DNA of 64,000 bases, taken from contig NZ_JBFQGA010000009.1 of NCBI RefSeq assembly GCF_040932435.1, forward strand, positions 124,001-188,000, given 5' to 3'. The translations under genes and the position numbers were made by a program. Under the pieces are notes generated by a model. The model was not told the DNA's origin, searched no databases, and saw nothing but the letters and a program-made list of their open reading frames with translations. Positions 42,872 through 51,631 of the stretch are shown here, in pieces. Position 1 is the stretch's first letter; each line of letters starts with the position of its first letter. The stretch comes from Kluyvera sp040932435. Lineage in GTDB: Bacteria; Pseudomonadota; Gammaproteobacteria; Enterobacterales; Enterobacteriaceae.

Positions 42872-43330
42872 ATGGAACTCACGACTCGCACCCTCGCGGC
42901 ACGCAAACACATCGCGCTGGTCGCACACGACCACTGCAAAGACATGCTGATGAAATGGGTGCAACGCCATAAGGAATGTCTGGCTCAGCATACGCTGTCA
43001 GCCACCGGCACCACCGGTAATCTGGTGCAGCGGGCAACGGGGCTGGAAGTACAGGCACTGCTGAGCGGCCCGATGGGCGGCGACCAGCAGGTTGGTGCGC
43101 TCATTTCGGAAGGTAAAATTGATATCCTGATCTTTTTCTGGGATCCGCTTAACGCCGTTCCCCACGATCCGGATGTAAAAGCGCTGCTGCGCCTCGCGAC
43201 CGTATGGAACATTCCGGTTGCCACTAATGCCTCCACCGCTGATTTTATTATCCAGTCACCTGAATTCGGCAAGCCTGTCGATATTCTGATCCCTGACTAC
43301 CAGCGCTACCTTTCTGAACGGTTGAAGTAA
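42872..43330 (+). CDS. mgsA: Methylglyoxal synthase
   Basis: MgsA turns dihydroxyacetone phosphate into methylglyoxal and phosphate, a glycolytic bypass used when phosphate is low. The 152-residue protein keeps the catalytic Asp 71 in GPMGGDQQVGALISEGKID and the conserved FFWDPLNAVPHDPDVKALLR. ATG 42872, six bases from AGGGA, matches the E. coli start. In E. coli yccT lies between this gene and yccU; here only about 130 bases separate them and yccT is absent. Confidence 0.97.
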   Translation: MELTTRTLAARKHIALVAHDHCKDMLMKWVQRHKECLAQHTLSATGTTGNLVQRATGLEVQALLSGPMGGDQQVGALISEGKIDILIFFWDPLNAVPHDPDVKALLRLATVWNIPVATNASTADFIIQSPEFGKPVDILIPDYQRYLSERLK

Positions 43331-43373
43331 TTCGCTGAGAATACCGGCACCGCTGCTGCGATGCCGGTTCAGT

Positions 43374-45428
43374 TTACGGCTTACGCGCAACCGGGACCGA
43401 CAGCTGTTTTAAAATTTCAACAAACGGTGACGGTTTAGCCTTATTAAACAGTAGCCAGACTCTCAATTTCGCGCGGGTGATTGCCACGTAAAGCAAACGC
43501 CGCTCTTCGGCATCAGGGAAATCTTCCGGCTCAGGCAGCAGTGCCTGTTCCATAATTGACTCTCTGGCCGGTGCCGGGAAACCATCGAATCCTTCCTGAA
43601 GACCAACCACAATGACGTAGTCCGCCTGCTGCCCTTTGCTGGCATGGATCGTCATAAAATCGATATGCAATTTTGGCCAGCGGGTCGCGGCCTTGGCAAG
43701 CGCTGCGGGCTTAAGATGATGGTAGCGAGCGAGCACCAAGATCCGCTGCTCTGGCGTCGCGTAGCCGCTGAGCTTATCAAACAAATCATCCAGCTTGTCG
43801 TCTTCCAGCAGCGTCACGGCGCTTTTATCCCCGGCGCTCAGGCTGTTAAGCGGTTTGTTCAATTGATGCGGGTTTTGCTGAATAAAGCGGTTGGCTATCT
43901 CGCCAATACGGCTATTAAAGCGGTAGGTGGTGTCCAGCGCGCAGTTATCCCCTTCACCAAAATAGTGGTTGAACGCGGTGGTAAGCGATAGCTGTGCGCC
44001 GCTAAACCGGTAAATCGCCTGCCAGTCATCCCCCACGGCATAAAGCGAGGTTTGCGAATTCTGCTTACGCAGCGCGGCCAACAATGCCGCACGCTGCGGA
44101 GAGATGTCTTGGAATTCATCCACTAAGATGTGCTTCCACGGACTGACAAACTTCCCTTTCTCCAAAATGATGATGGCCTGATGAATAAGCCCCGAGAAAT
44201 CGACCGCGCCCTCCTCTTTCAACGCGGTTTTCCACGCTTTGAGCAACGGGGCCATCAGTTTGATACGTTTGCCGAAGAGATCGCGCACCTCTTCTGGCGC
44301 AGCGGCAATCATCTCTGCCTGCGTACCGCCGTGCATTCGCATAAGGCTTACCCAGCGATCCAGTCGGCTGCCCATCCGTTTTTTGATCTTTTCGTTTTCC
44401 CAAAAGGCCTCATCATCAACATCCCAGCCCAGTTCTTCTTGTAACCAAAGCCGCCAACCTTTCGCTTGGGCCTTTTTCTCACGGCACTGGGCCTGCCAGC
44501 ATTCGGTAAATAGGGTATGACGTGCAGGGGCATCATTTTCCAGCTTGCTGACCACCGGCACTTTTTTACTGCCCTGCTCGATGATAGATAGCGCCAGAGC
44601 ATGGAAGGTTCTGGCGGTAATGGCATCGGTGTGCAATCGTTCTTGCAAGCGCTCATCCATCTCTTGCGCCGCTTTACGGCCAAACGCCAGTAGCAAAATT
44701 TGCGAAGCAGAAGCTTCACCGCGCTCCAGCAGCCAACCGGCACGAGCCACCAGCACGGAGGTTTTGCCACTGCCGGCACCTGCAAGTACCAATAGCGATC
44801 GTTCGCCATTCACCACCGCTTGAGCCTGAGAGGTATTCAGCGGTGAAGATTCAATCCGATCAAAGAATTCGCTGTACTCAGCGAGCATGGTTTCGGTATA
44901 GCGTTGGTTGTGTTTCACCCTGCCGCTATCTTTATCGGCCAGCCAAGTTTGACACTCCAGCCAAGCATCACGGCAATTATCAAATTCCATAAGACGGCGC
45001 GTTGGCAGCGGTAAACCTTCAAGCGCGGTGATGATCTGCTGGCGGATAGCCTGCGCTTTTTGCCGAGTTAGCCACTGCGTTTCGACGTTGCTGCCCGCAA
45101 TAATCGCCAGCTGCGACTGGAGAAGCTCGGCGGCAATGTTGCTCATTTCTGCGCTCCATTCCTGCCACAAGGCGTGGAGATGACGATGAAAACGCTGCGT
45201 ATCGACCCACTCCGTTCCGTGCAGGCGTACGACTTTATCCTCAGGCAGAACAAATTCCAGCTCACCCCACACCAGCCCGCGCTTGCAGTTGATGTTTATG
45301 AGCTGATTAAAAGGAATAAGATATTCATGCTGTGGGCCGGAGACCCTGACACCCGCATTGAGGATCTCAACCCGGTCGTAGGGATGCTGCGCCATGCGCT
45401 TGCCCAGCGTCGTTGCTTTTAATTCCAT
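43374..45428 (-). CDS. helD: DNA helicase IV (UvrD/Rep family)
   Basis: The 684-residue superfamily 1 helicase has Walker A LVLAGAGSGKTSV (about 217-230), Walker B LVDEFQDISPQR, and motifs GDDWQAIYRFSGAQ, TIHASKGQQADYV and LLYVAITRAK. Length equals E. coli HelD. ATG 45428 begins the conserved MELKATTLGKRMAQHPYDR; the frame is open 29 codons further up. It is divergent from yccF. A hairpin without a T tract lies between it and mgsA (43343-43368). Confidence 0.97.
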   Translation of the reverse strand: MELKATTLGKRMAQHPYDRVEILNAGVRVSGPQHEYLIPFNQLININCKRGLVWGELEFVLPEDKVVRLHGTEWVDTQRFHRHLHALWQEWSAEMSNIAAELLQSQLAIIAGSNVETQWLTRQKAQAIRQQIITALEGLPLPTRRLMEFDNCRDAWLECQTWLADKDSGRVKHNQRYTETMLAEYSEFFDRIESSPLNTSQAQAVVNGERSLLVLAGAGSGKTSVLVARAGWLLERGEASASQILLLAFGRKAAQEMDERLQERLHTDAITARTFHALALSIIEQGSKKVPVVSKLENDAPARHTLFTECWQAQCREKKAQAKGWRLWLQEELGWDVDDEAFWENEKIKKRMGSRLDRWVSLMRMHGGTQAEMIAAAPEEVRDLFGKRIKLMAPLLKAWKTALKEEGAVDFSGLIHQAIIILEKGKFVSPWKHILVDEFQDISPQRAALLAALRKQNSQTSLYAVGDDWQAIYRFSGAQLSLTTAFNHYFGEGDNCALDTTYRFNSRIGEIANRFIQQNPHQLNKPLNSLSAGDKSAVTLLEDDKLDDLFDKLSGYATPEQRILVLARYHHLKPAALAKAATRWPKLHIDFMTIHASKGQQADYVIVVGLQEGFDGFPAPARESIMEQALLPEPEDFPDAEERRLLYVAITRAKLRVWLLFNKAKPSPFVEILKQLSVPVARKP

Positions 45429-45551
45429 GTCATGCCGAGTCCTGACTTTTTTCGATATCTCACAGTGTAACCGCCAGAGAATAGGTGCTCCAGCGTAAAA
45501 AAACGTTACAATCATCAGGTCTTATTTTTCTCAGCACTGCACAGAGGTTTT

Positions 45552-45998
45552 ATGCGTACTGTTCTGAATATTTTGAATTTTGTTTTAGGTGGTTTTCTGA
45601 CAACGCTGGGCTGGCTGTTGGCAACGCTGTTCAGCATCGTTTTAATTATCACACTGCCGCTCACGCGCTCATGCTGGGAAATCACCAAGCTGTCGCTGCT
45701 GCCATACGGCAATGAGGCCGTACATGTTGATGAACTCGATCCAGGCGCGAAAAGCGGCATCATGAATGCTGGCGGTACGCTGCTCAATATTCTCTGGTTT
45801 GTGCTTTTCGGCTGGTGGTTGTGCCTGATGCACATCGTGGCGGGCATCGCGCAGTGCGTGACCATTATTGGCATCCCTGTGGGCATCGCAAACTTTAAAA
45901 TTGCTGCTATCGCGCTGTGGCCCGTCGGGCGTCGCGTGGTTTCGGTTGAAGTTGCGCGCGCAGCACGTGAAGCTAACGCTCGTCGTCGTTTCCAGTAA
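45552..45998 (+). CDS. yccF: Inner-membrane protein YccF
   Basis: The 148-residue protein has two duplicated YccF domains with hydrophobic segments (VLGGFLTTLGWLLATLFSIVLIITLPL; GGTLLNILWFVLFGWWLCLMHIVAGIAQCVTIIGIPVGIANFKIA). It matches E. coli YccF in length and sequence; function is unknown. It is followed after 20 bases by yccS, with which it probably forms an operon. Confidence 0.94.
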   Translation: MRTVLNILNFVLGGFLTTLGWLLATLFSIVLIITLPLTRSCWEITKLSLLPYGNEAVHVDELDPGAKSGIMNAGGTLLNILWFVLFGWWLCLMHIVAGIAQCVTIIGIPVGIANFKIAAIALWPVGRRVVSVEVARAAREANARRRFQ

Positions 45999-46018
45999 AT
46001 TAGGATCCATCACTCAAG

Positions 46019-48145
46019 ATGCTTAGCCCGTTGCTCCGCCGCTATACATGGAATAGTACCTGGCTTTATAACGCTAGGATTTTTATCGCGCTAGTAGGGA
46101 CCTGTGCTCTGCCATGGTGGTTGGGCGACGTTAAGCTAACCATTCCACTCACGCTGGGTGTGGTTGCGGCAGCTCTTACTGATTTGGACGATCGCCTGAG
46201 CGGGCGACTGCGCAATCTGGTTATTACGCTACTGAGCTTTTTTGTTGCTTCTGCTTCGGTAGAGCTGCTGTTCCCATGGCCGTGGCTGTTTGCGCTGGGA
46301 CTGACCGTTTCAACCGTCGGCTTTATTTTGCTGGGCGGTTTGGGGCAACGCTACGCCACCATCGCGTTTGGTGCACTGCTAATCGCCATTTATACCATGC
46401 TGGGCGTATCGCTCTACAGCCAGTGGTATATGCAGCCGCTGCTGCTGATTGCTGGCGCAATCTGGTATAACCTGCTGACGCTGACTGGGCACTTAATTTT
46501 CCCAATCCGTCCGCTGCAGGATAACCTCGCTCGCAGCTATGAGCAGTTAGCTCACTATCTTGAATTAAAGTCTCGTCTGTTTGACCCGGACCTCGACGGT
46601 GAAGACCAGGCGCCGCTGTATGATCTCGCGCTGGCAAACGGGCAACTGATGGCCATACTAAATCAGACCAAGGTTTCCTTATTAACTCGCCTGCGTGGGG
46701 ATCGCGGCCAACGCAGCACGCGTCGAACGCTGCATTACTATTTTGTCGCTCAGGATATTCACGAACGCGCTAGTTCATCGCACATCCAGTACCAAACACT
46801 GCGCGATACTTTCCAATATAGCGACGTGATGTTCCGTTTCCAGCGCCTGCTTTCTATGCAGTCAATGGCCTGCCAGGCGCTGGCAAAAGCCATTTTGCTG
46901 CGTACTCCTTATCAGCATGATGCACGTTTTGAACGTGCTTTTACCCATCTGGACGCGGCACTCGATCGCGCCCGGGCTAGTGGTGCTGCGCCTGAACAAA
47001 TTAAGGCGATGGGTTTTCTGCTTAACAACCTGCGCGCCATTGATGCGCAGCTTGCAACGATTGAGTCCGAACAGCTGCAATCTCAGATGGAGAGTGAAAC
47101 AGAGACGCTGTTGGCTGATGATAGTCTGCATGGATTCGACGATATTCGCTTACGGCTTAGCCGCAATATGTCGCCAGAATCCGCGCTGTTTCGTCATGCG
47201 GTGCGCATGTCGCTGGTTTTATGCGCGGGCTATGCCTTTATTCAGTTAACCGGTCTACAGCACGGTTACTGGATTTTGCTCACCAGCTTGTTCGTTTGCC
47301 AGCCAAACTACAACGCAACCCGCCACCGGCTGGCGCTACGTATTATAGGTACACTCGTCGGCGTGGCCTTGGGGCTACCCATACTCTTGCTCGTACCGTC
47401 TCTTGAAGGGCAACTGGTACTTATTGTTATCACCGGCGTGCTTTTCTTTGCCTTTCGTAATGTGCAGTATGCTCACGCGACCATGTTCATCACACTGCTG
47501 GTATTACTGTGTTTCAACCTGCTTGGTGAAGGTTTTGAAGTCGCGCTACCCCGCGTCATTGATACGCTAATAGGCTGTGGTATTGCATGGATAGCGGTAA
47601 GTTTTATTTGGCCGGATTGGAAATTCCGCAATTTACCTCGGGTGCTTGAGCGCGCCGTCGATGCGAACTGCCGCTATCTCGATGCTATTCTTGAACAATA
47701 TCATCAGGGCCGCGATAACCGCCTCGCCTACCGTATTGCACGACGCGATGCGCATAACCGCGATGCTGAGTTGGCTTCTGTCGTGTCAAACATGTCAACA
47801 GAACCCAAAGTAACCGCTGAGATGCGTGAAACTGCATTCCGCCTGCTGTGTCTCAACCACACCTTAACCAGCTATATTTCCGCGCTGGGCGCCCACCGCG
47901 AAAAATTGACTACCCCGACAGTTCTGGCTCTTCTGGACGATGCCGTCTGCTATGTCGATGATGCGTTACATCATCAGCCTGCGGACGAAGACAGAGTTCA
48001 GCAGGCATTAACCGGATTAGCCGAGCGGATTAGTCATTTAGATACTCGCCTAGACAGCAAAGAGCCATTAGTCCTGCAACAGATCGGTTTGATGATTTCA
48101 CTGCTTCCAGAAATCTGTCGGCTTCAAAAGCAGGTTCTGGCCTAG
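46019..48145 (+). CDS. yccS: FUSC-family inner-membrane protein YccS
   Basis: The 708-residue protein has an N-terminal membrane block (about 18-170), a large cytoplasmic helical domain, a second membrane block (about 390-530, with LQHGYWILLTSLFVCQPNYNATRHR) and a C-terminal cytoplasmic tail, the layout of YccS/YhfK proteins related to fusaric-acid and aromatic-acid exporters. The segment QPNYNATRHRLALRIIGTLVG is the family signature. Substrate unknown. It is slightly shorter than E. coli YccS. It ends 12 bases from the convergent sxy. Confidence 0.95.
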   Translation: MLSPLLRRYTWNSTWLYNARIFIALVGTCALPWWLGDVKLTIPLTLGVVAAALTDLDDRLSGRLRNLVITLLSFFVASASVELLFPWPWLFALGLTVSTVGFILLGGLGQRYATIAFGALLIAIYTMLGVSLYSQWYMQPLLLIAGAIWYNLLTLTGHLIFPIRPLQDNLARSYEQLAHYLELKSRLFDPDLDGEDQAPLYDLALANGQLMAILNQTKVSLLTRLRGDRGQRSTRRTLHYYFVAQDIHERASSSHIQYQTLRDTFQYSDVMFRFQRLLSMQSMACQALAKAILLRTPYQHDARFERAFTHLDAALDRARASGAAPEQIKAMGFLLNNLRAIDAQLATIESEQLQSQMESETETLLADDSLHGFDDIRLRLSRNMSPESALFRHAVRMSLVLCAGYAFIQLTGLQHGYWILLTSLFVCQPNYNATRHRLALRIIGTLVGVALGLPILLLVPSLEGQLVLIVITGVLFFAFRNVQYAHATMFITLLVLLCFNLLGEGFEVALPRVIDTLIGCGIAWIAVSFIWPDWKFRNLPRVLERAVDANCRYLDAILEQYHQGRDNRLAYRIARRDAHNRDAELASVVSNMSTEPKVTAEMRETAFRLLCLNHTLTSYISALGAHREKLTTPTVLALLDDAVCYVDDALHHQPADEDRVQQALTGLAERISHLDTRLDSKEPLVLQQIGLMISLLPEICRLQKQVLA

Positions 48146-48156
48146 AACCTAACTAT

Positions 48157-48765
48157 CTACCATTTGTGAATGTAGATTTTCACCCAACTCTGTAGCTCCT
48201 GGCGCCTTAGTGCCGGGAGTGCAGCAGCGTGGACGCCGGTAATCGCCCCTTCTAGCGAAAAAAGCACATTGATGCCGATCTGTTTACGGATTTGGCGAAG
48301 AAGCAGCCATGCACTTTGCGCCCCAATTTGCCGTAGCGCCTGTACATCCATAACGCCGGCTTCATGCAGCAACAGCTCCATATGAAATGAGAGATTTGGC
48401 AAATCCTTCAACCGTGATGGCTTCCTTTGTAGGGATTTCTCTAGCCGAGCATCCTCCAGTGAAGATAAACCCAACTGCAGTAAAGCGGGTGCATTCGCCC
48501 ATAGTGCAGCATCAACGTGGAAATACTTTAACTGCAACGGCATCCCGCGTTTTCGTAATGTGAGTAATTGCGGTGAGTGTTGAGCCTGATAAGTGGCATT
48601 TTGTTCGCACATCCGCAGATAGAGTTCCCCCTCCGCAACCATTGCAAAGACCGCGTCGTCGACAGCAAGGCTGTAACCGCCGAACAGCGCCCGTGACCTG
48701 ATTTTCCCCAATATTGAGAAACATTCTTGGGATTGATAAATCCGTTTATACGATATAATTTTCAT
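48157..48765 (-). CDS. sxy: Competence regulator Sxy (TfoX)
   Basis: The 202-residue protein has the TfoX N-domain (ILGKIRSRALFGGYSLAVDDAVFAMVAEGELYLR) and C-domain (LKDLPNLSFHMELLLHEAGVMDVQALRQIGAQSAWLLLRQI). Sxy works with CRP at CRP-S promoters of DNA uptake genes. It matches E. coli Sxy in length, and is divergent from sulA. RBS AAGGA precedes the ATG. Confidence 0.95.
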   Translation of the reverse strand: MKIISYKRIYQSQECFSILGKIRSRALFGGYSLAVDDAVFAMVAEGELYLRMCEQNATYQAQHSPQLLTLRKRGMPLQLKYFHVDAALWANAPALLQLGLSSLEDARLEKSLQRKPSRLKDLPNLSFHMELLLHEAGVMDVQALRQIGAQSAWLLLRQIRKQIGINVLFSLEGAITGVHAAALPALRRQELQSWVKIYIHKW

Positions 48766-48942
48766 GATTAATCCTTAATAATCATGTGCATGGATACATT
48801 AAACTTGTTAATGAAACGCATAGTAAGCAACATAGGGAAGTTCACCTTACACAGCAAGGTGTATTTGTCATCCCGTGCATTTTCTGTGCAATTTTGCGAG
48901 TTACTTTCAGAAATTGAGGTTGATCTTTGGTGAGACGGGTAG

Positions 48943-48962
48943 TACTGTATATGCATACAGTA
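48943..48962 (+). promoter_or_regulatory. LexA (SOS) box of sulA
   Basis: TACTGTATATGCATACAGTA is a near-perfect palindrome with the CTGT-N8-ACAG core, 21 bases before the sulA start. It should give tight LexA repression and SOS induction. Confidence 0.95.
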
Positions 48963-48983
48963 ACCCACAAGGTTGGATTAGCT

Positions 48984-49493
48984 ATGTATACTTCTGGTGT
49001 TGTAAATCATTCTTCTGCCGCTGTCTCAACAACGGCTTCCCATGCTTTCACTCCTGCGAAAAGCACGTCATCTGCGCTCATTAGCGAAGTGCTTTATCGT
49101 GAAGATCAGCCAATGATGGCACAGTTGTTATTGCTGCCATTGCTTCAGCAACTGGGACAGCAGTCACGCTGGCAGCTGTGGCTGACCCCACAGCAGAAAC
49201 TAAGCCGCCAATGGGTATTAGAATCGGGTTTGCCGTTAACAAAAGTCATGCAACTGCGCCAAATGCAGCCGTGCGATATGCTGGAGTCGATGGTTCGCGC
49301 ATTACGTACCGGTAATTATAGCGTTGTTATCGGCTGGTTAACGGATGAACTGTCGGCGGAAGAGCACGCTCGTTTGCTGGGTGCGGCGGAAGAAGGAAAC
49401 GCAATGGTGTTCATAATGCGTCCTGTTTGCTCTGCGATACACCCCACTGGACAATTTAATGGGCTAAAAATTCATTCTAATTTGTTCCATTAA
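48984..49493 (+). CDS. sulA: SOS cell-division inhibitor SulA
   Basis: SulA binds FtsZ and blocks Z-ring formation during the SOS response; Lon degrades it afterwards. The 169-residue protein has the conserved core LLLLPLLQQLGQQSRWQLWLTPQQKLSR and VESMVRALRTGNYSVVIGWL-like MLESMVRALRTGNYSVVIGWL. It ends IHSNLFH, keeping the C-terminal His used for Lon recognition in E. coli. ATG 48984 (MYTSG) matches E. coli; the first 40 residues are divergent, as is usual. Confidence 0.96.
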   Translation: MYTSGVVNHSSAAVSTTASHAFTPAKSTSSALISEVLYREDQPMMAQLLLLPLLQQLGQQSRWQLWLTPQQKLSRQWVLESGLPLTKVMQLRQMQPCDMLESMVRALRTGNYSVVIGWLTDELSAEEHARLLGAAEEGNAMVFIMRPVCSAIHPTGQFNGLKIHSNLFH

Positions 49494-49671
49494 GCCAAAT
49501 TAGGATTATTCCTGGTAATTTTTTTGCAACTTTTTTATCTCCCAGATTTTCTGATGGTTTTTTCTCAGAAGGCTTGTCTGGTGCGGTTTCCAGTATTTTA
49601 CACTGCTTAATTTCTCAACATATTTGTTAAATATTGCGTATACAACTCTTTTTTTTTCATAAGCCTGACGG

Positions 49672-49846
49672 AGTTCACACTTGTAAGTTTCGAACGACGT
49701 TGTAGACTTTACATCGCCAGGGGTGCTCAGCTTACACCGCAGATATCTGCTAAGTAATTCACTAAGCCCCACCCCGGTGGAAGGATTTAACCGTGAGTCT
49801 ATTTAGAACTTCATGGCAAATTTTGGATGATAACGAGGCGCAAAAA
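49672..49846 (+). promoter_or_regulatory. ompA promoter and long structured 5' UTR
   Basis: The E. coli ompA promoter stretch (CACTTGTAAG, then GTTGTAGACTTTACATCGCC) is conserved. Transcription should start near 49716 (GCCAGGGGTGCTC), giving a leader of about 131 bases. In E. coli this leader stabilises the mRNA and its RBS region is the target of the sRNA MicA; the RBS region GATAACGAGGCGCAAAAA is unchanged here. The 178 bases between sulA and this promoter hold no gene I can support. Confidence 0.85.
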
Positions 49847-50902
49847 ATGAAAAAGACAGCTATCGCGATTGCAGTGGCACTGGCAGGCTTCGCTTCAGTG
49901 GCTCAGGCCGCTCCGCAAGACAACACCTGGTATGCTGGTGGTAAACTGGGTTGGTCCCAGTTCCATGACACTGGCTGGTACCAGAGTGACCTGAACAACA
50001 ACGGTTCTACCCACAACAGCCAGCTGGGCGCAGGCGCGTTCGGTGGCTACCAGGTTAACCCGTATGTTGGTTTCGAAATGGGTTACGATTGGTTGGGCCG
50101 TATGGAATATACCGGCAGCCAGACTAACGGTGCTCTGAAAGCTCAAGGCGTTCAGCTGACCGCTAAACTGGGTTACCCAGTAACTGACGATCTGGACATC
50201 TACACTCGTCTGGGTGGTATGGTATGGCGTGCTGACTCCAGCAACAACATCGCTGGCGATCACCATGACACCGGCGTTTCCCCTGTATTCGCAGGCGGCG
50301 TTGAGTGGGCTGTTACTCGTGATATCGCAACCCGTCTGGAATACCAGTGGGTTAACAACATCGGCGACGCAAACAGCGTTGGCGTACGTCCTGACAACGG
50401 CATGCTGAGCGTAGGTGTTTCCTACCGCTTTGGCCAGCAGGATGCAGCTGCACCAGTAATCGCACCAGCTCCAGCTCCAGCTCCAGAAGTACAGACCAAA
50501 CACTTCACTCTGAAGTCTGACGTTCTGTTCAACTTCAACAAAGCAACTCTGAAACCAGAAGGCAAACAAGCTCTGGATCAGATGTACAGCCAGCTGAGCA
50601 ACCTGGATCCGAAAGACGGTTCCGTAGTGGTTCTGGGCTTCACTGACCGTATCGGTTCTGACGCTTACAACCAGGGTCTGTCCGAGAAACGTGCTCAGTC
50701 CGTAGTTGATTACCTGGTATCTAAAGGTATCCCTTCTGACAAAATCTCCGCACGTGGCATGGGTAAATCTAACCCAGTTACCGGCAGCACCTGTGACGGC
50801 GTAAAAGCGAAAGCTGCGCTGATCGACTGCCTGGCGCCAGACCGTCGCGTAGAGATCGAAGTTAAAGGCAGCAAAGACGTTGTAACTCAGCCACAGGCTT
50901 AA
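49847..50902 (+). CDS. ompA: Outer membrane protein A
   Basis: The 351-residue OmpA has a signal peptide (MKKTAIAIAVALAGFASVAQA), an eight-stranded barrel (about 22-190), an Ala-Pro hinge (APAPAPAP) and a C-terminal peptidoglycan-binding domain (DVLFNFNKATLKPEG, FTDRIGSDAYNQGLSEKRAQSVV, RRVEIEV). The two Cys of the C-domain (TCDG, DCLAP) are present. Codon use is strongly biased as expected for an abundant protein. ATG 49847 is the known start; the frame is open 18 codons up. Confidence 0.98.
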   Translation: MKKTAIAIAVALAGFASVAQAAPQDNTWYAGGKLGWSQFHDTGWYQSDLNNNGSTHNSQLGAGAFGGYQVNPYVGFEMGYDWLGRMEYTGSQTNGALKAQGVQLTAKLGYPVTDDLDIYTRLGGMVWRADSSNNIAGDHHDTGVSPVFAGGVEWAVTRDIATRLEYQWVNNIGDANSVGVRPDNGMLSVGVSYRFGQQDAAAPVIAPAPAPAPEVQTKHFTLKSDVLFNFNKATLKPEGKQALDQMYSQLSNLDPKDGSVVVLGFTDRIGSDAYNQGLSEKRAQSVVDYLVSKGIPSDKISARGMGKSNPVTGSTCDGVKAKAALIDCLAPDRRVEIEVKGSKDVVTQPQA

Positions 50903-50915
50903 GTTCTCGTCTAAT

Positions 50916-50946
50916 AAAAAACCCCGCGCTGCGGGGTTTTTTTTTG
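50916..50946 (+). terminator. Terminator of ompA
   Basis: The stem AAAACCCCGC/GCGGGGTTTT with loop GCT is followed by a run of T. Confidence 0.9.
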
Positions 50947-50991
50947 CCTGTGTGACTCTCTATCAGCCATCAAAGGCGCGTCGAACTCAGA

Positions 50992-51447
50992 CTATTTTTC
51001 TTTGCCCAACATCGCCTCGAGATCTTGTTTAAGGCTCGACATCTTAGTCGCATACTTCTCTTTGTTTTCGGCATCTTCGATGAGTTGGACGACGGTTTCC
51101 GATAACGTCTTGCCGCGACGTTGCGCTAATCCCGCCAGTCGTTGCCAGACAGCAAACTCCAAATCGATAGACTTCTTACGAGTATGCTGATGCTCTGCAT
51201 TGAAGTGACGCTTGCGGCGTGCGCGAATCGTCTGCTTCATACGGTTCACCAGTTGTGGACTAATGTGCTGGGCAATCCAGTCATTAACCTGAACGGGTTC
51301 ATGTTCCAGCTTCAGCAAAACATCGACAGCCTCTTGTGCGGCGCTGGCTTCAATGTAGCGGGTGATGGATTCGCCTTCCCGGTGCTTTTTAACCAGGTAT
51401 TTCCACTTCCAGCCGCTTTCAAGATTTTCCAGTTGTTGATATTTCAT
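50992..51447 (-). CDS. matP: Macrodomain Ter protein MatP
   Basis: MatP binds matS sites, condenses the chromosome terminus and links it to the divisome through ZapB. The 151-residue protein has the N-terminal helical domain (MKYQQLENLESGWKWKYLVKKHREGE), a ribbon-helix-helix (KKSIDLEFAVWQRLAGLAQRRGKTLSETVVQLIEDA) and a C-terminal coiled coil. It is divergent from ycbZ, with a 184-base gap, and convergent with ompA. Confidence 0.96.
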   Translation of the reverse strand: MKYQQLENLESGWKWKYLVKKHREGESITRYIEASAAQEAVDVLLKLEHEPVQVNDWIAQHISPQLVNRMKQTIRARRKRHFNAEHQHTRKKSIDLEFAVWQRLAGLAQRRGKTLSETVVQLIEDAENKEKYATKMSSLKQDLEAMLGKEK

Positions 51448-51631
51448 TGCGATCTCAGTGTGACCGTGTAACTCTTTTCAGAATAACAGTTTTTTCTCAA
51501 TGTGCTGAGAAGAAATCTGCAACTGTGATACGTATGAGCCAAGCGGCGGAATATACTTCCCTATTCTCCGTGAGCTTCCCGTTGGCATCAGGTATAATCA
51601 CGCACTTTACATCTGACTAAAAATAGCGACA

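Noticed and set aside
49506..49772. 88-codon frame antisense to the ompA promoter and leader
   Set aside because: The sequence is the conserved ompA regulatory region; there is no RBS and no recognisable protein.
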